64,000 nt of DNA from Gilliamella sp. Occ3-1 (GTDB lineage: Bacteria; Pseudomonadota; Gammaproteobacteria; Enterobacterales; Orbaceae), in assembly GCF_001690655.1 (NCBI RefSeq), contig NZ_LZHQ01000022.1, forward strand, positions 37,524-101,523, written 5' to 3'. The notes below the pieces were generated by a model, which saw only the letters and a program-made list of their open reading frames with translations, ran no database searches and had not been told where the DNA came from. The translations under genes and the position numbers were made by a program. Positions 37,750 through 46,911 of this stretch are shown here, one piece after another. Positions within the stretch are counted from its first letter, which is position 1, and every line of letters begins with the position of its first letter.

Positions 37750-39534
37750 TTAAGACTTATTTTTTAAATCGTATAAATTTCTATAGAGTCCACCATGTTT
37801 ATGGATTAATTCATTATGCGATCCTTGCTCTACAATTTGACCATTATCTATTACTAAAATAGTGTCAGCATTTTCAATTGTAGATAATCTATGAGCGATC
37901 ACTAATGCAGTTCTCCCTTTTTGTAAGACTTCTAAAGCTCTTTGTATAACCTGCTCCGATTCTGTATCCAATGCTGAAGTGGCTTCATCTAAAATCAAAA
38001 TAGGACTGTTTCTTAAAAGTGCTCTAGCAATAGAAATTCTTTGTCTTTGTCCCCCTGACAATAAAATACCACTTTCTCCAACCTTAGTATTAAATCCATC
38101 CTTAAAATTCATAATAAAATCATAAGCATATGCCTTTTTTGCAGCTTCTTCAATTTGTTCTTCTGAATATTCACCGATTCGACCATAAGCTATGTTATTT
38201 GCTATTGTATCGTTAAACAAATGAACATTTTGTGAAACTAACCCAATTTGATTACGTAAACAATATAATGATAAATCTTGAATGTTATAACCATCTATTA
38301 GAATCTCACCTTGAGAAACATCATAAAATCTAGCTAATAAACTAGCTATGGTTGTTTTCCCCGATCCAGAACGACCTACCAAGGCAACGGTTTTTCCTGC
38401 TGGGATAGTAAAATTAATATTCCGTATAGCTAAATCTTGCCTTGTTTCATAACCAAAAGAAACATTATTAAAAATGACACTACCTTTAACTCTGTCAATA
38501 TTGATTATTCCCTTATCATTTTCAATAGGTTGTTCTAAAATAGCAAATAATGTCTGACAAGCGGCCATTCCTTTTTGAAATCCTGCATTTACACTTGTTA
38601 AATTTTTTATTGGTTGCATTAGTGCAATTAATGAGGAAAATACAACTGTAAATTCACCAGGTGTAATATTTAAATTAGGATCACTAGCTGTTACTAAAAC
38701 AAAAGCTATCGCAAAAGAAATAACTAATTGAACAATAGGTGTAGATAAAGCAGAAACAGAAGTTAACCTCATACTATCTCTTCGAAATTTATTATTAACT
38801 TTTTCGAAGTTTTTTAATTCTTCTTCTTGAGCTCCAAAAACAATGATTTCTCTATGTCCTTTTAGCATTTGTTCAACAGACATTGTTACATTACCCATAG
38901 AGTTTTGCATATTTTTTGCAAGCTTTCTAAATTTTACAGAAATAAAAGTAATAAGTCCGATCACTATTGGAGTAATAATAATTAAAGATAAAGATAATTG
39001 CCAACTATTGTAAAACATTGTATAAAATAAACCACAAATGAAAGCAGACTCACGAATGATGGTAATCAAGGCATCAGATGATGATGCGGCGACTTGATCT
39101 GTATCGTAGATAATTCGTGATAATAATCGACCTGTTGAGTTTTTATCATAATAACTGACAGGAGCATCAACAAAATGATCGAATAGTTTTTGGCGAATTT
39201 TCATTACAATTTTTCCTGAAACAAAAGCCAGAAAAACGGAATAACCATAATTAGCAACACCACGCAATAACACTAAACTAAATATATAAATAGGTGCCAT
39301 GAACAGAAATTCTTTATCATTCATGGTAAAGCCCAGATCAAGTAATGGGCGTAATAATGCAATCAAAGAAGTATCAGCAAAAGCGCTAAGTATTAATAGA
39401 ATTATTGATAAAAATAAAACAAATTTATATCGTAAGATATAAGGAAATAGTTTTAAAAAAGTTTTCCAAGTTGACGAATCTTTATCAATCTCATTATATT
39501 TTTCTTTGTTATTTTGATTTATATTCTGTTTCAT
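37750..39534 (-). CDS. MsbA-type lipid A/LPS ABC flippase, paralogue 1
   Basis: A half-transporter (six helices plus ATPase) of the MsbA family that flips lipid-linked saccharides across the inner membrane. The N-terminus resembles E. coli MsbA (STWKTFLKLFPYI against STWQTFRRLWPTI), as do GKIVMKIRQKLFDHFVDAPV and EQMLKGHREIIVFG. Walker A is GRSGSGKTTIASLLARFYD, signature LLSGGQRQRISIARALLR, Walker B PILILDEATSALD. Length 594. It lies 18 bases downstream of a second MsbA-type gene, an unusual tandem. It may serve a cluster-specific glycolipid; msbA itself could be either copy. Confidence 0.88.
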   Translation of the reverse strand: MKQNINQNNKEKYNEIDKDSSTWKTFLKLFPYILRYKFVLFLSIILLILSAFADTSLIALLRPLLDLGFTMNDKEFLFMAPIYIFSLVLLRGVANYGYSVFLAFVSGKIVMKIRQKLFDHFVDAPVSYYDKNSTGRLLSRIIYDTDQVAASSSDALITIIRESAFICGLFYTMFYNSWQLSLSLIIITPIVIGLITFISVKFRKLAKNMQNSMGNVTMSVEQMLKGHREIIVFGAQEEELKNFEKVNNKFRRDSMRLTSVSALSTPIVQLVISFAIAFVLVTASDPNLNITPGEFTVVFSSLIALMQPIKNLTSVNAGFQKGMAACQTLFAILEQPIENDKGIINIDRVKGSVIFNNVSFGYETRQDLAIRNINFTIPAGKTVALVGRSGSGKTTIASLLARFYDVSQGEILIDGYNIQDLSLYCLRNQIGLVSQNVHLFNDTIANNIAYGRIGEYSEEQIEEAAKKAYAYDFIMNFKDGFNTKVGESGILLSGGQRQRISIARALLRNSPILILDEATSALDTESEQVIQRALEVLQKGRTALVIAHRLSTIENADTILVIDNGQIVEQGSHNELIHKHGGLYRNLYDLKNKS

Positions 39535-39552
39535 TAGTAATTATTTAAAAAA

Positions 39553-41289
39553 TTAAGAGTTAAATTGCATTTTATGCATTTGTGCATAAATTCCGTCTAA
39601 ATTGATTAATGATTTATGGTTTCCATCTTCAACAACCTTTCCATCATCAACAACTAAAATTCTATCTGCCTTTTCGATTGTTGATAAACGATGCGCAATT
39701 ATAATTGATGTTCTATCTTTCTGAAGTATTTCAATAGCTTCTTGAACAAGTTTTTCTGACTCATTATCTAAGGCTGAAGTTGCCTCATCAAGAATTAATA
39801 TAGGATTATTACGTAAAAGCACACGAGCAATTGCAATTCTTTGTCTTTGACCACCAGACAAAAGAATCCCATTATCTCCTATCTCTGTATCTATACCTAA
39901 TTCTAATTTATCAATAAACTCCATTGCATTTGCTAACCTTGCAGCGTGAATAATATTCTCTCGACTATATTTATTCTTTTCACCATAACTGATATTTTCA
40001 GCAATAGTCCCATTAAACAAATGAACTTGTTGAGAGACATAACCAATTTGTTGTCGTAATGACTTTAATGTATATTCTCTAATATTTAATGAATCTAAAA
40101 GAATTTCACCTTTTGAAACATCATAAAATCGTGGAATAAGGCTTGCAATAGTTGATTTACCAGCTCCTGAACGCCCAACTAAAGCAATTGTTTGCCCTGC
40201 TTCTATATTCAGAGAAATATCATTAAGAGCCGGTGTATTTCGTGTTGGATAGGTGAATGTTACATGCTTAAATTCAATATTTCCTTTTATTTTATTAGCT
40301 ACAATATTCCCTGAATCATCTTCTAAAGGGGAATTCAGAAGACCAAATAACGACTCGCAAGCCATTGATCCTTTTTGTAACTCTACATGTAAACTAGTCA
40401 ATTCTCGCAAAGGACGCATAACAGCAACCATAGCAGAAAAAACAACAGTAAAAGAACCCGGTGTAATATCTAAACTTTGATTAGCTACTAAATACAATAC
40501 AAAACCTAATCCCAAAGTAGCAACTAGCTGGATGAGAGGTGTTGATAATCTAGATATGATTTCGATTTTTAACATACCTCGACGAAAACCGTTGTTAAGA
40601 TCATAAAAATTACGTTTCTCATATTTTTTTGCGTTAAATATTAAAATTTCTTTGTGACCTTTTAACATTTCATCGCTCGCAATCGATATTTGCCCCATAC
40701 CTTGCTGCATAGATGCTATAGTGTCACGAAATCGTTTTGCAATAAATTGTGCAATAAATATAATCAATGGTACAAGAATAATAAGCACTGAGGCTAGCTT
40801 CCAACTACCATACAGCATAACAATACACAATCCAATGGCATAAGCAATCTCACGAATTAATATAATTAAAGCATCAGAGGAGGCCTTAGATAGCATTTGA
40901 GTGTTATAAGTTATAACAGAAACAAGTCCACCAACAGATTGTTGATCATGAAAACTGACAGGACTCTTTACTAAATGATCAAATATCATCTGTCTGAAAT
41001 TAGTAATTACTTTACCAGACAGCCAAGAGAGGCAATAAGTTGAAGCATAATTGGAAATACCTCGCAACGCAATCAATCCAATAATTGCCACAGCGATTAT
41101 AATCAATAATTCGTAATTTTTCCCCATTAACCCACTATCAAGTAATGGTTTTGTTAAGGATATTAAAGTTGCATCAGTTGCCGCATTCAATAATAGCCCA
41201 ATAATAGCTATAAATAATGCTTTTCTATATGGTTTGATAAACGGCCAAAGCTGTTTAAGAGTAGTATAAGAATTATATTTTGGAGACAT
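39553..41289 (-). CDS. msbA: MsbA-type lipid A/LPS ABC flippase, paralogue 2 (likely MsbA)
   Basis: Complete MsbA-type half-transporter of 578 residues (E. coli 582). SYCLSWLSGKVITNFRQ, SFHDQQSVGGLVSVITYN and EMLKGHKEILIFNAKK match the MsbA membrane domain. Walker A is GRSGAGKSTIASLIPRFYD, signature LLSGGQRQRIAIARVLL. The C-terminus YAQMHKMQFNS resembles the YAQLHKMQFGQ end of E. coli MsbA, which makes this the better candidate for the housekeeping copy. It is upstream of paralogue 1 in the same unit. lpxK, the usual msbA neighbour, is absent, which is odd if this is the essential gene. Confidence 0.85.
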   Translation of the reverse strand: MSPKYNSYTTLKQLWPFIKPYRKALFIAIIGLLLNAATDATLISLTKPLLDSGLMGKNYELLIIIAVAIIGLIALRGISNYASTYCLSWLSGKVITNFRQMIFDHLVKSPVSFHDQQSVGGLVSVITYNTQMLSKASSDALIILIREIAYAIGLCIVMLYGSWKLASVLIILVPLIIFIAQFIAKRFRDTIASMQQGMGQISIASDEMLKGHKEILIFNAKKYEKRNFYDLNNGFRRGMLKIEIISRLSTPLIQLVATLGLGFVLYLVANQSLDITPGSFTVVFSAMVAVMRPLRELTSLHVELQKGSMACESLFGLLNSPLEDDSGNIVANKIKGNIEFKHVTFTYPTRNTPALNDISLNIEAGQTIALVGRSGAGKSTIASLIPRFYDVSKGEILLDSLNIREYTLKSLRQQIGYVSQQVHLFNGTIAENISYGEKNKYSRENIIHAARLANAMEFIDKLELGIDTEIGDNGILLSGGQRQRIAIARVLLRNNPILILDEATSALDNESEKLVQEAIEILQKDRTSIIIAHRLSTIEKADRILVVDDGKVVEDGNHKSLINLDGIYAQMHKMQFNS

Positions 41290-41438
41290 GACAAATACTG
41301 TGACTAGTAATATTTATAATTATTATACTATAAATGAACTTGTTCACGTTAGTTTTATTAAGAAATTTTATATTCATATATTTCCACCGATAAATAATTA
41401 TTATATTTTAGATAAGATATGTGAAGTAGATCATTTTA

Positions 41439-42515
41439 TTAATTCTTGACTCTGCTAACTTTAATTTTTATACCAAAAAAACATATTATGTAATATTTAT
41501 CTGTTTTCCAGACTCCTAATATTCTTTGCCAAAAATTTAAAAATAAAGAATTGATATTTCTAATTTTGTAATATTTTCTTTGTGACAATGAAGTTATAAA
41601 ATTATCTGAAGAATAAATATCAGCCAAATTGAATTTTTCAACTAATTCTGTTGCCTTTTGTAATACCTTTTTTCTACTTTTTTTAGAGGAATAGTAAAGA
41701 CCATCCCAAAGATTCTTTTCAAATAAACCACACAAAATTGGCTCTATTCTGTGAAATAAGTGCCATTTTAAAATAAAGCACATAAGATATTCAAAACATA
41801 ATAATTTATCTAACCCATTATTACATTTACCTAGTATTTTTAGTTTTCTTTTTGAAGTTAATCCCATAATAGAATTTTCTCTAATCGTATAGTTATAAAG
41901 CTTTTCTTTCATAAAATACACTTTATTGGACACTAACATATATGACCAAAAAAAAGGATTATCTTCATATAGTAATCCTTCAGGAAATTTAATATTATAC
42001 TTATCAATAATTTCGCGTTTATAAATTTTATTCCAAGCACAAACATCCATACTTTTTAAAACATCAGGTGTCAGTTTTGTAATCCCATGGTACTTATGAT
42101 TATAATATTTTTCTTGTTCAATGTTAGATAAACAATTTTCAAATACCAAGTTAGTTGAAAAATAAACAACGTCTATATCATTAAAAGTAAAATATTGCAA
42201 AGCTAGTTCATACGTATTTATTTCAATAAAATCATCCGAATCAACAAAAGTAATATATTTTCCAAAAGCATTTACAATACCTATATTCCTAGCTATAGAT
42301 AAGCCTTCGTTTTTTTTTGTGATAATTCTGATCCTACCGTCATTTTTTTGATATTCCTCTAAAATATGTAAAGAATTATCAATAGAACCATCATTAATAC
42401 AAATAATCTCAATGTCTTGAAAAGATTGATTGATGACACTATCCAAACATCTTTTTAAATAATTAGCTGTATTATATACAGGTATAATAATAGTAAGTAT
42501 TGGGGAAAAAGCCAT
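41439..42515 (-). CDS. GT2 family glycosyltransferase with short conserved tail
   Basis: Inverting GT-A enzyme. PILTIIIPVYNTANYLKRCL, CINDGSIDNSLHI and the DxD FVDSDDFIE mark the donor site, and LLYEDNPFFW is the likely acceptor/base region. The last 30 residues leave the domain and carry a motif (KYYIICFFGIKIKVSRVKN) that resembles tails on the two large proteins encoded upstream in the same unit. Length 358. It starts 38 bases after the large GT8 fusion gene on the same strand, so the three probably act together. The sugar is unknown. Confidence 0.85.
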   Translation of the reverse strand: MAFSPILTIIIPVYNTANYLKRCLDSVINQSFQDIEIICINDGSIDNSLHILEEYQKNDGRIRIITKKNEGLSIARNIGIVNAFGKYITFVDSDDFIEINTYELALQYFTFNDIDVVYFSTNLVFENCLSNIEQEKYYNHKYHGITKLTPDVLKSMDVCAWNKIYKREIIDKYNIKFPEGLLYEDNPFFWSYMLVSNKVYFMKEKLYNYTIRENSIMGLTSKRKLKILGKCNNGLDKLLCFEYLMCFILKWHLFHRIEPILCGLFEKNLWDGLYYSSKKSRKKVLQKATELVEKFNLADIYSSDNFITSLSQRKYYKIRNINSLFLNFWQRILGVWKTDKYYIICFFGIKIKVSRVKN

Positions 42516-42552
42516 ATATTCAATATAAATTATGTAAATAAATAAAGCATCA

Positions 42553-44874
42553 TTATACCTCTATATCTTCAAATAATCCTTTTAAGCCTACAGGATTAAT
42601 AGAAATTATCTCGGTGTTAGGATAAAGATGGTTTGCAAATGATTTAAAATTTTGCCATCCCTTCAATATATTTGGTAAATCACCTTTCAAAGAAGAGGAT
42701 ATTAAGTTTTTATTATTATCAAAATAACCTGTGTCACTGCAATCACATCCTACCAAATAAAGTTTCTTAGGATTAGTGTACAATGCAAATGCTAAAGCGG
42801 CAAAGACTACGGAACCGAAATCAGGCAAAAGACAAGAAGAAATATCCCTTACAAATGGAGTATGCATCCCGCCCGTATAATAACGTTTAGCTCCATATTT
42901 AATTAAATAGCTTTCAGGAATTGCACAAGTTTCCATTGATAACACATCACCATAAAACTTCTGACACCTATTTTGAGCATACTCGTTAATTTTCAAAATT
43001 TCATCTTGTAACCCTGAAATATCTTGAATAAATAAAAAATCCAACTCAATTTTTTCAAATTTGTATGCATTATTTACGCCTATATGTATTACACCAGGAA
43101 TAGGTTCATAATGATTCAATGTGGGCCCTGTAGCTAATATTGCAATATCTTTACCGTTAAAGATATTTTTAAATGGTAGAAAAGTTTCTTGATGAGTAAT
43201 AAATACAGAATTAATAATATTTATTTTTTTCTTTAAATCCTGAATCTGGACATTTAAGTACTCTTTGCTCTCTGAATTAGAATCCCAAAGTGTATTAATT
43301 AGTTTTTTTATTTTTTTATTTGATAAAGTTAAATTTTGTAAACTATCTTTCGATTTTAAATTTATTTCATTTTTTATTTTATCAAATTGCGAATCTAAAT
43401 AATCAATCTCATTATTAACTTTATCATTTATATCATTTATTAAGTCTGTTAATTTGTCTAATTTTGAATCCAAAAAATACTTATACTCTTCATCAGTTAC
43501 ACTTGCAAAATCCTTTAGGTTATGAAATTGTAAAAGAAAATCATTTCGTAACGATTGTAAAGCATAATCAACATTTTCATTTAATTCATTAAATCTAAAA
43601 TCTATTTTTTTATTCGATTCGTCAAATTGACAAAAAGTTTGATTTTTTAAATCTTGAAAATGCCTACTCATTATATTTTTTGCCTCTTCAATTCTAAATT
43701 CAAACATTTTTTGAATATTTAGCTTCTTAAATTTTATACCTAAAAATCTATAATGTTTTAAATAAGGTGTAATTTGCTTCCTTGAAAAAAATCGTATACC
43801 AAAAATGTATAGCCTTTTCTCGCCATATTTAATTTTCTTTTTAAACACAGGAATTAAATCAAATAACTTATAAGTTAAACACATATTATTTGGATCTCTG
43901 TATTTTTGGGATTTATCCACATTATCTAAATTCGATGCATTATTAATGTTTTCAGTATCGTCTGCATCAGGTTCAGCCAAATCTGACCATGGAGATAGAT
44001 GACAATATCTCCACCATATTGAATAAAAAAACCTGACTTTTCTATTTATCCAAGGTTTATTAGCTCCTCCATAATGATAAATTTTTGGATGGTTAAAAGC
44101 CTCCTGTATATCTTTTTTATCATAAAAAGCATCATAATATAAATCAATATCATGATGCATATCACAAAAAACATTATAAGCAGGGGGAAAGTGTTCTAAC
44201 AAATGTGGATATTTTTGGCCTATAATATAATTTAAAGTATCTTGATCTGCATATGGAGGATTTGGATGTCTATCTAAAAACGTAAAAGCTTGCTTAAACA
44301 AGTTTAATTCTTTAGCCTTTTTAACATTTAGTAGAAAGAAACCTGCATTAAAATAAGGGTATTTTAATGGGTTATTTTGAAAATTTTTTAAATCAGCCCA
44401 TTCCTTGAAATGCTTTAAAATATTATCTCTATATTGCATTGCAAGTATTTCAACGACAGCACCCATTATTTTTTCATTATCAAACTTATCATACAAGGAT
44501 GAAAGATCTGTATCGATAATCATATCGCCATCGATATAAAAGCATTTATCTACATCATCTGGAAGTATATCTAGCATCAATAATCTATAATAAACAACAA
44601 GATTTACGTATTGTAAAACAAATTTACTAGTATCTATGCACGAAAAAAGATGAGTGTAATTTTTCATGTTAATAAATATAACTTCACATGGCCTAACTTT
44701 TTTAACATCTTCAAGTCGTTTCATATCATTATCTGTAAAACCTTCAACAAATACGAAAAAACGAGCACATCTATCGTCCGCTAAGTTAAGCAAAATAGAA
44801 GTCATACAAACACCAAGAGGAGCAACATAATTATTGTCGCCAGTTAAAACAAAATTTATATAACTATTTTTCAT
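42553..44874 (-). CDS. Fusion: GT8 glycosyltransferase, coiled-coil, sialyltransferase-like (GT42/DUF115-type) domain
   Basis: A 773-residue three-part protein. Residues 1 to about 310 are a GT8 domain: INFVLTGDNNYVAPLGVCM, DxD YIDGDMIIDTDL, FNAGFFLLNV, YADQDTLN, HYGGANKPW. Then LFDLIPVFKKK and FLGIKFKK tail-type motifs (about 345-400), followed by a helical, charged segment predicted to coil (about 400-560). From about 574 comes a second domain with GKDIAILATGPTLNHYEP, IGVNNAYKFEKIELDF and LYLVGCDCSDTGYF, like GT42 sialyltransferases and DUF115 proteins. A TTG start at 44880 is possible; ATG 44874 sits behind AGGGGAAC. It probably adds two sugars in sequence; this is inference. Confidence 0.78.
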   Translation of the reverse strand: MKNSYINFVLTGDNNYVAPLGVCMTSILLNLADDRCARFFVFVEGFTDNDMKRLEDVKKVRPCEVIFINMKNYTHLFSCIDTSKFVLQYVNLVVYYRLLMLDILPDDVDKCFYIDGDMIIDTDLSSLYDKFDNEKIMGAVVEILAMQYRDNILKHFKEWADLKNFQNNPLKYPYFNAGFFLLNVKKAKELNLFKQAFTFLDRHPNPPYADQDTLNYIIGQKYPHLLEHFPPAYNVFCDMHHDIDLYYDAFYDKKDIQEAFNHPKIYHYGGANKPWINRKVRFFYSIWWRYCHLSPWSDLAEPDADDTENINNASNLDNVDKSQKYRDPNNMCLTYKLFDLIPVFKKKIKYGEKRLYIFGIRFFSRKQITPYLKHYRFLGIKFKKLNIQKMFEFRIEEAKNIMSRHFQDLKNQTFCQFDESNKKIDFRFNELNENVDYALQSLRNDFLLQFHNLKDFASVTDEEYKYFLDSKLDKLTDLINDINDKVNNEIDYLDSQFDKIKNEINLKSKDSLQNLTLSNKKIKKLINTLWDSNSESKEYLNVQIQDLKKKINIINSVFITHQETFLPFKNIFNGKDIAILATGPTLNHYEPIPGVIHIGVNNAYKFEKIELDFLFIQDISGLQDEILKINEYAQNRCQKFYGDVLSMETCAIPESYLIKYGAKRYYTGGMHTPFVRDISSCLLPDFGSVVFAALAFALYTNPKKLYLVGCDCSDTGYFDNNKNLISSSLKGDLPNILKGWQNFKSFANHLYPNTEIISINPVGLKGLFEDIEV

Positions 44875-44912
44875 AATCAATGTTCCCCTAACATTTAATT
44901 ATAATATTGATA

Positions 44913-46856
44913 TCATCTATTATTAATGGTCAAAATAGGTATATTAAAAGCGTAATATTTCATTTTTATTTTCTTTTCCTTTCTTTTATAAACAGGAATA
45001 ATATTGAATAAATGATAATCTATATTTTTGTTCTTTTTATTTATCTTTAAGAAAGGTATTCCCAAAAAAGAATATAAAGATATATTTTTTTTAGTAAACT
45101 TTTTCAAAATTATTTTATTGCCAATTTTCCATTTATTTTTGACATGGATATTAACTTCATATTCAAAATTATACCAATATTTACAGATAGGAACATACTT
45201 CTCATGGTTGAAATCAAATGCATGATTTATACAAGAAAGCTTTTTTTTGTCATGCGGTGTTGGAACAGTACAAAAGATATTTATCCAATCAAAAATATTT
45301 TTCCATGTTATACAAGGATCATAATTTGGAAAAGAAGTTAGTAAATCTTGAGCAAATTCAATAATGCCTTCAGAAAGAATAGGATAAATTTTAGCTCTAA
45401 CTTTATCATTTTTATCTGGTTTCTTGTAGATAGGTTTTCCATTTCTGAAATCTTTAATTGGAGGCTCAGGTGATGTCATAAAAAACTCCATAACATCCCA
45501 ATCTTTTATCCATGAAAATGGATCTTCACGGTAAGCTCTTAAAATATAATCAGTTAAATTAATATTCCTATTTTCATTAGCCTGCAATAAAAAATAATAT
45601 CCGTGAAGCTGTTTACCAACTATTTTTTCAATCAACCTTTGTGATGATAAATTAATTGAACAAGTATCAATAATGGCAACATTTTCTTTTAATTCTAAAT
45701 TTTCTATATAATCTTTATAAGATTTTGCATCTTCCTCTGCCAATTGCTTATAAATATCAATATGCTTTTCAATAAAATCAACCCCCTCCTCTGTATTAGT
45801 GATATCAGGTGTTTCTAATTCTAAAATACTATCTCTATGTTTATAATGCGATAAAATGTTTTTAACCGCGGAGAACTTTTCATTAGGATCAATGTATTTA
45901 TTCTGCTGAAAATCCAAATAAAACAATGTACTTAAAACCCTAGGTGCGTAAATATAGCTTGATTTAATTTCATTTTGATTCATTAAATCGAATACTTTTT
46001 TTAGCGAAAAGCCATCTCTTGCAACAAAAAGTGCATTATTTATATTGTCTTTTTCAAAAGATTTTTTTAACCAATAAACATAAGAAAATACTGATGGACC
46101 TGCATAGTTATAACCAAAATCTTTCCAATAATTTTTTTGTAATTTTAAGTAATTGTACGCAAGCAGTCCAAGTAATATTGAAGTACCTACATCATTAGGA
46201 TTTTGTTCATAATACATCTTTGTACGTATATTACTTTCAAATAACTGATTTAGTGCTTTTTTATAATGATAAGCATCTATTCCTTTTTCTACCGCCTTTT
46301 CGTAATCAGAATAATAATTATCCCCTATATGTAAAATAGTATTGGAATTAGATATTTCTAAGTCATTTAATATTAATTGGTAAAGCGTACCTTTATGTTT
46401 TGTTAATAATAAATCACAAGATAAGTAAAAATGATTATATTTATCATAACCATTTTTATGTAATATATTTATTAATATATTCTTCGGCAAATACATATCT
46501 GAAGTTATAATTATCTTCTTGTTTTTATTTAATGCATATTCATAGGCTTGGTATATTTCATGATTTACTTTTAAACAAGCTATTTCCAACTCTATCTCTT
46601 TATCTTTAAAAGGTTGAAAATAGGCTGGAAGTTCTTTATATATTTGATCTAATGTTACTTCTTCTTCAAGGCTGTGCATTCTAGCATTGGATTCAGCCGC
46701 AATTCTTGCTTTAGAAAAGCCTTGTATATTATATAATTTTTCCATATGCAAAAATAAATTAGTAGGATTTGCATAGATTCTTACCAATAGTGTATCAAAA
46801 ATATCAAATGAAATTATTTCATGCTTATCTATTAAAAATTTTATTTTTTCTAACAT
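44913..46856 (-). CDS. Large HAD-domain protein (COG5610-type) of glycan clusters
   Basis: A 647-residue protein found in polysaccharide loci, function unproven. The N-terminal 220 residues are a HAD phosphatase-like domain: nucleophile motif FDIFDTLLVR (Asp at about 17 and 20), motif II TSDMYLPK, the Lys in TKHKGTLY and motif IV ILHIGDNYYSDYEKA. The remainder (230-590) has no domain I recognise, but NALFVARDGFSLKKVF and NVAIIDTC look conserved. The C-terminus repeats the tail motif LFNIIPVYKRK and YYAFNIPILTI. It heads a minus-strand unit with the GT8 fusion and GT2 gene. Possible roles are a sugar-phosphate phosphatase or polymer modification. Confidence 0.7.
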   Translation of the reverse strand: MLEKIKFLIDKHEIISFDIFDTLLVRIYANPTNLFLHMEKLYNIQGFSKARIAAESNARMHSLEEEVTLDQIYKELPAYFQPFKDKEIELEIACLKVNHEIYQAYEYALNKNKKIIITSDMYLPKNILINILHKNGYDKYNHFYLSCDLLLTKHKGTLYQLILNDLEISNSNTILHIGDNYYSDYEKAVEKGIDAYHYKKALNQLFESNIRTKMYYEQNPNDVGTSILLGLLAYNYLKLQKNYWKDFGYNYAGPSVFSYVYWLKKSFEKDNINNALFVARDGFSLKKVFDLMNQNEIKSSYIYAPRVLSTLFYLDFQQNKYIDPNEKFSAVKNILSHYKHRDSILELETPDITNTEEGVDFIEKHIDIYKQLAEEDAKSYKDYIENLELKENVAIIDTCSINLSSQRLIEKIVGKQLHGYYFLLQANENRNINLTDYILRAYREDPFSWIKDWDVMEFFMTSPEPPIKDFRNGKPIYKKPDKNDKVRAKIYPILSEGIIEFAQDLLTSFPNYDPCITWKNIFDWINIFCTVPTPHDKKKLSCINHAFDFNHEKYVPICKYWYNFEYEVNIHVKNKWKIGNKIILKKFTKKNISLYSFLGIPFLKINKKNKNIDYHLFNIIPVYKRKEKKIKMKYYAFNIPILTINNR

Positions 46857-46911
46857 AAATATGACCTTTCCCCAATGACAGTTCCACTGCTTAAATGAGA
46901 CTAATTATACT

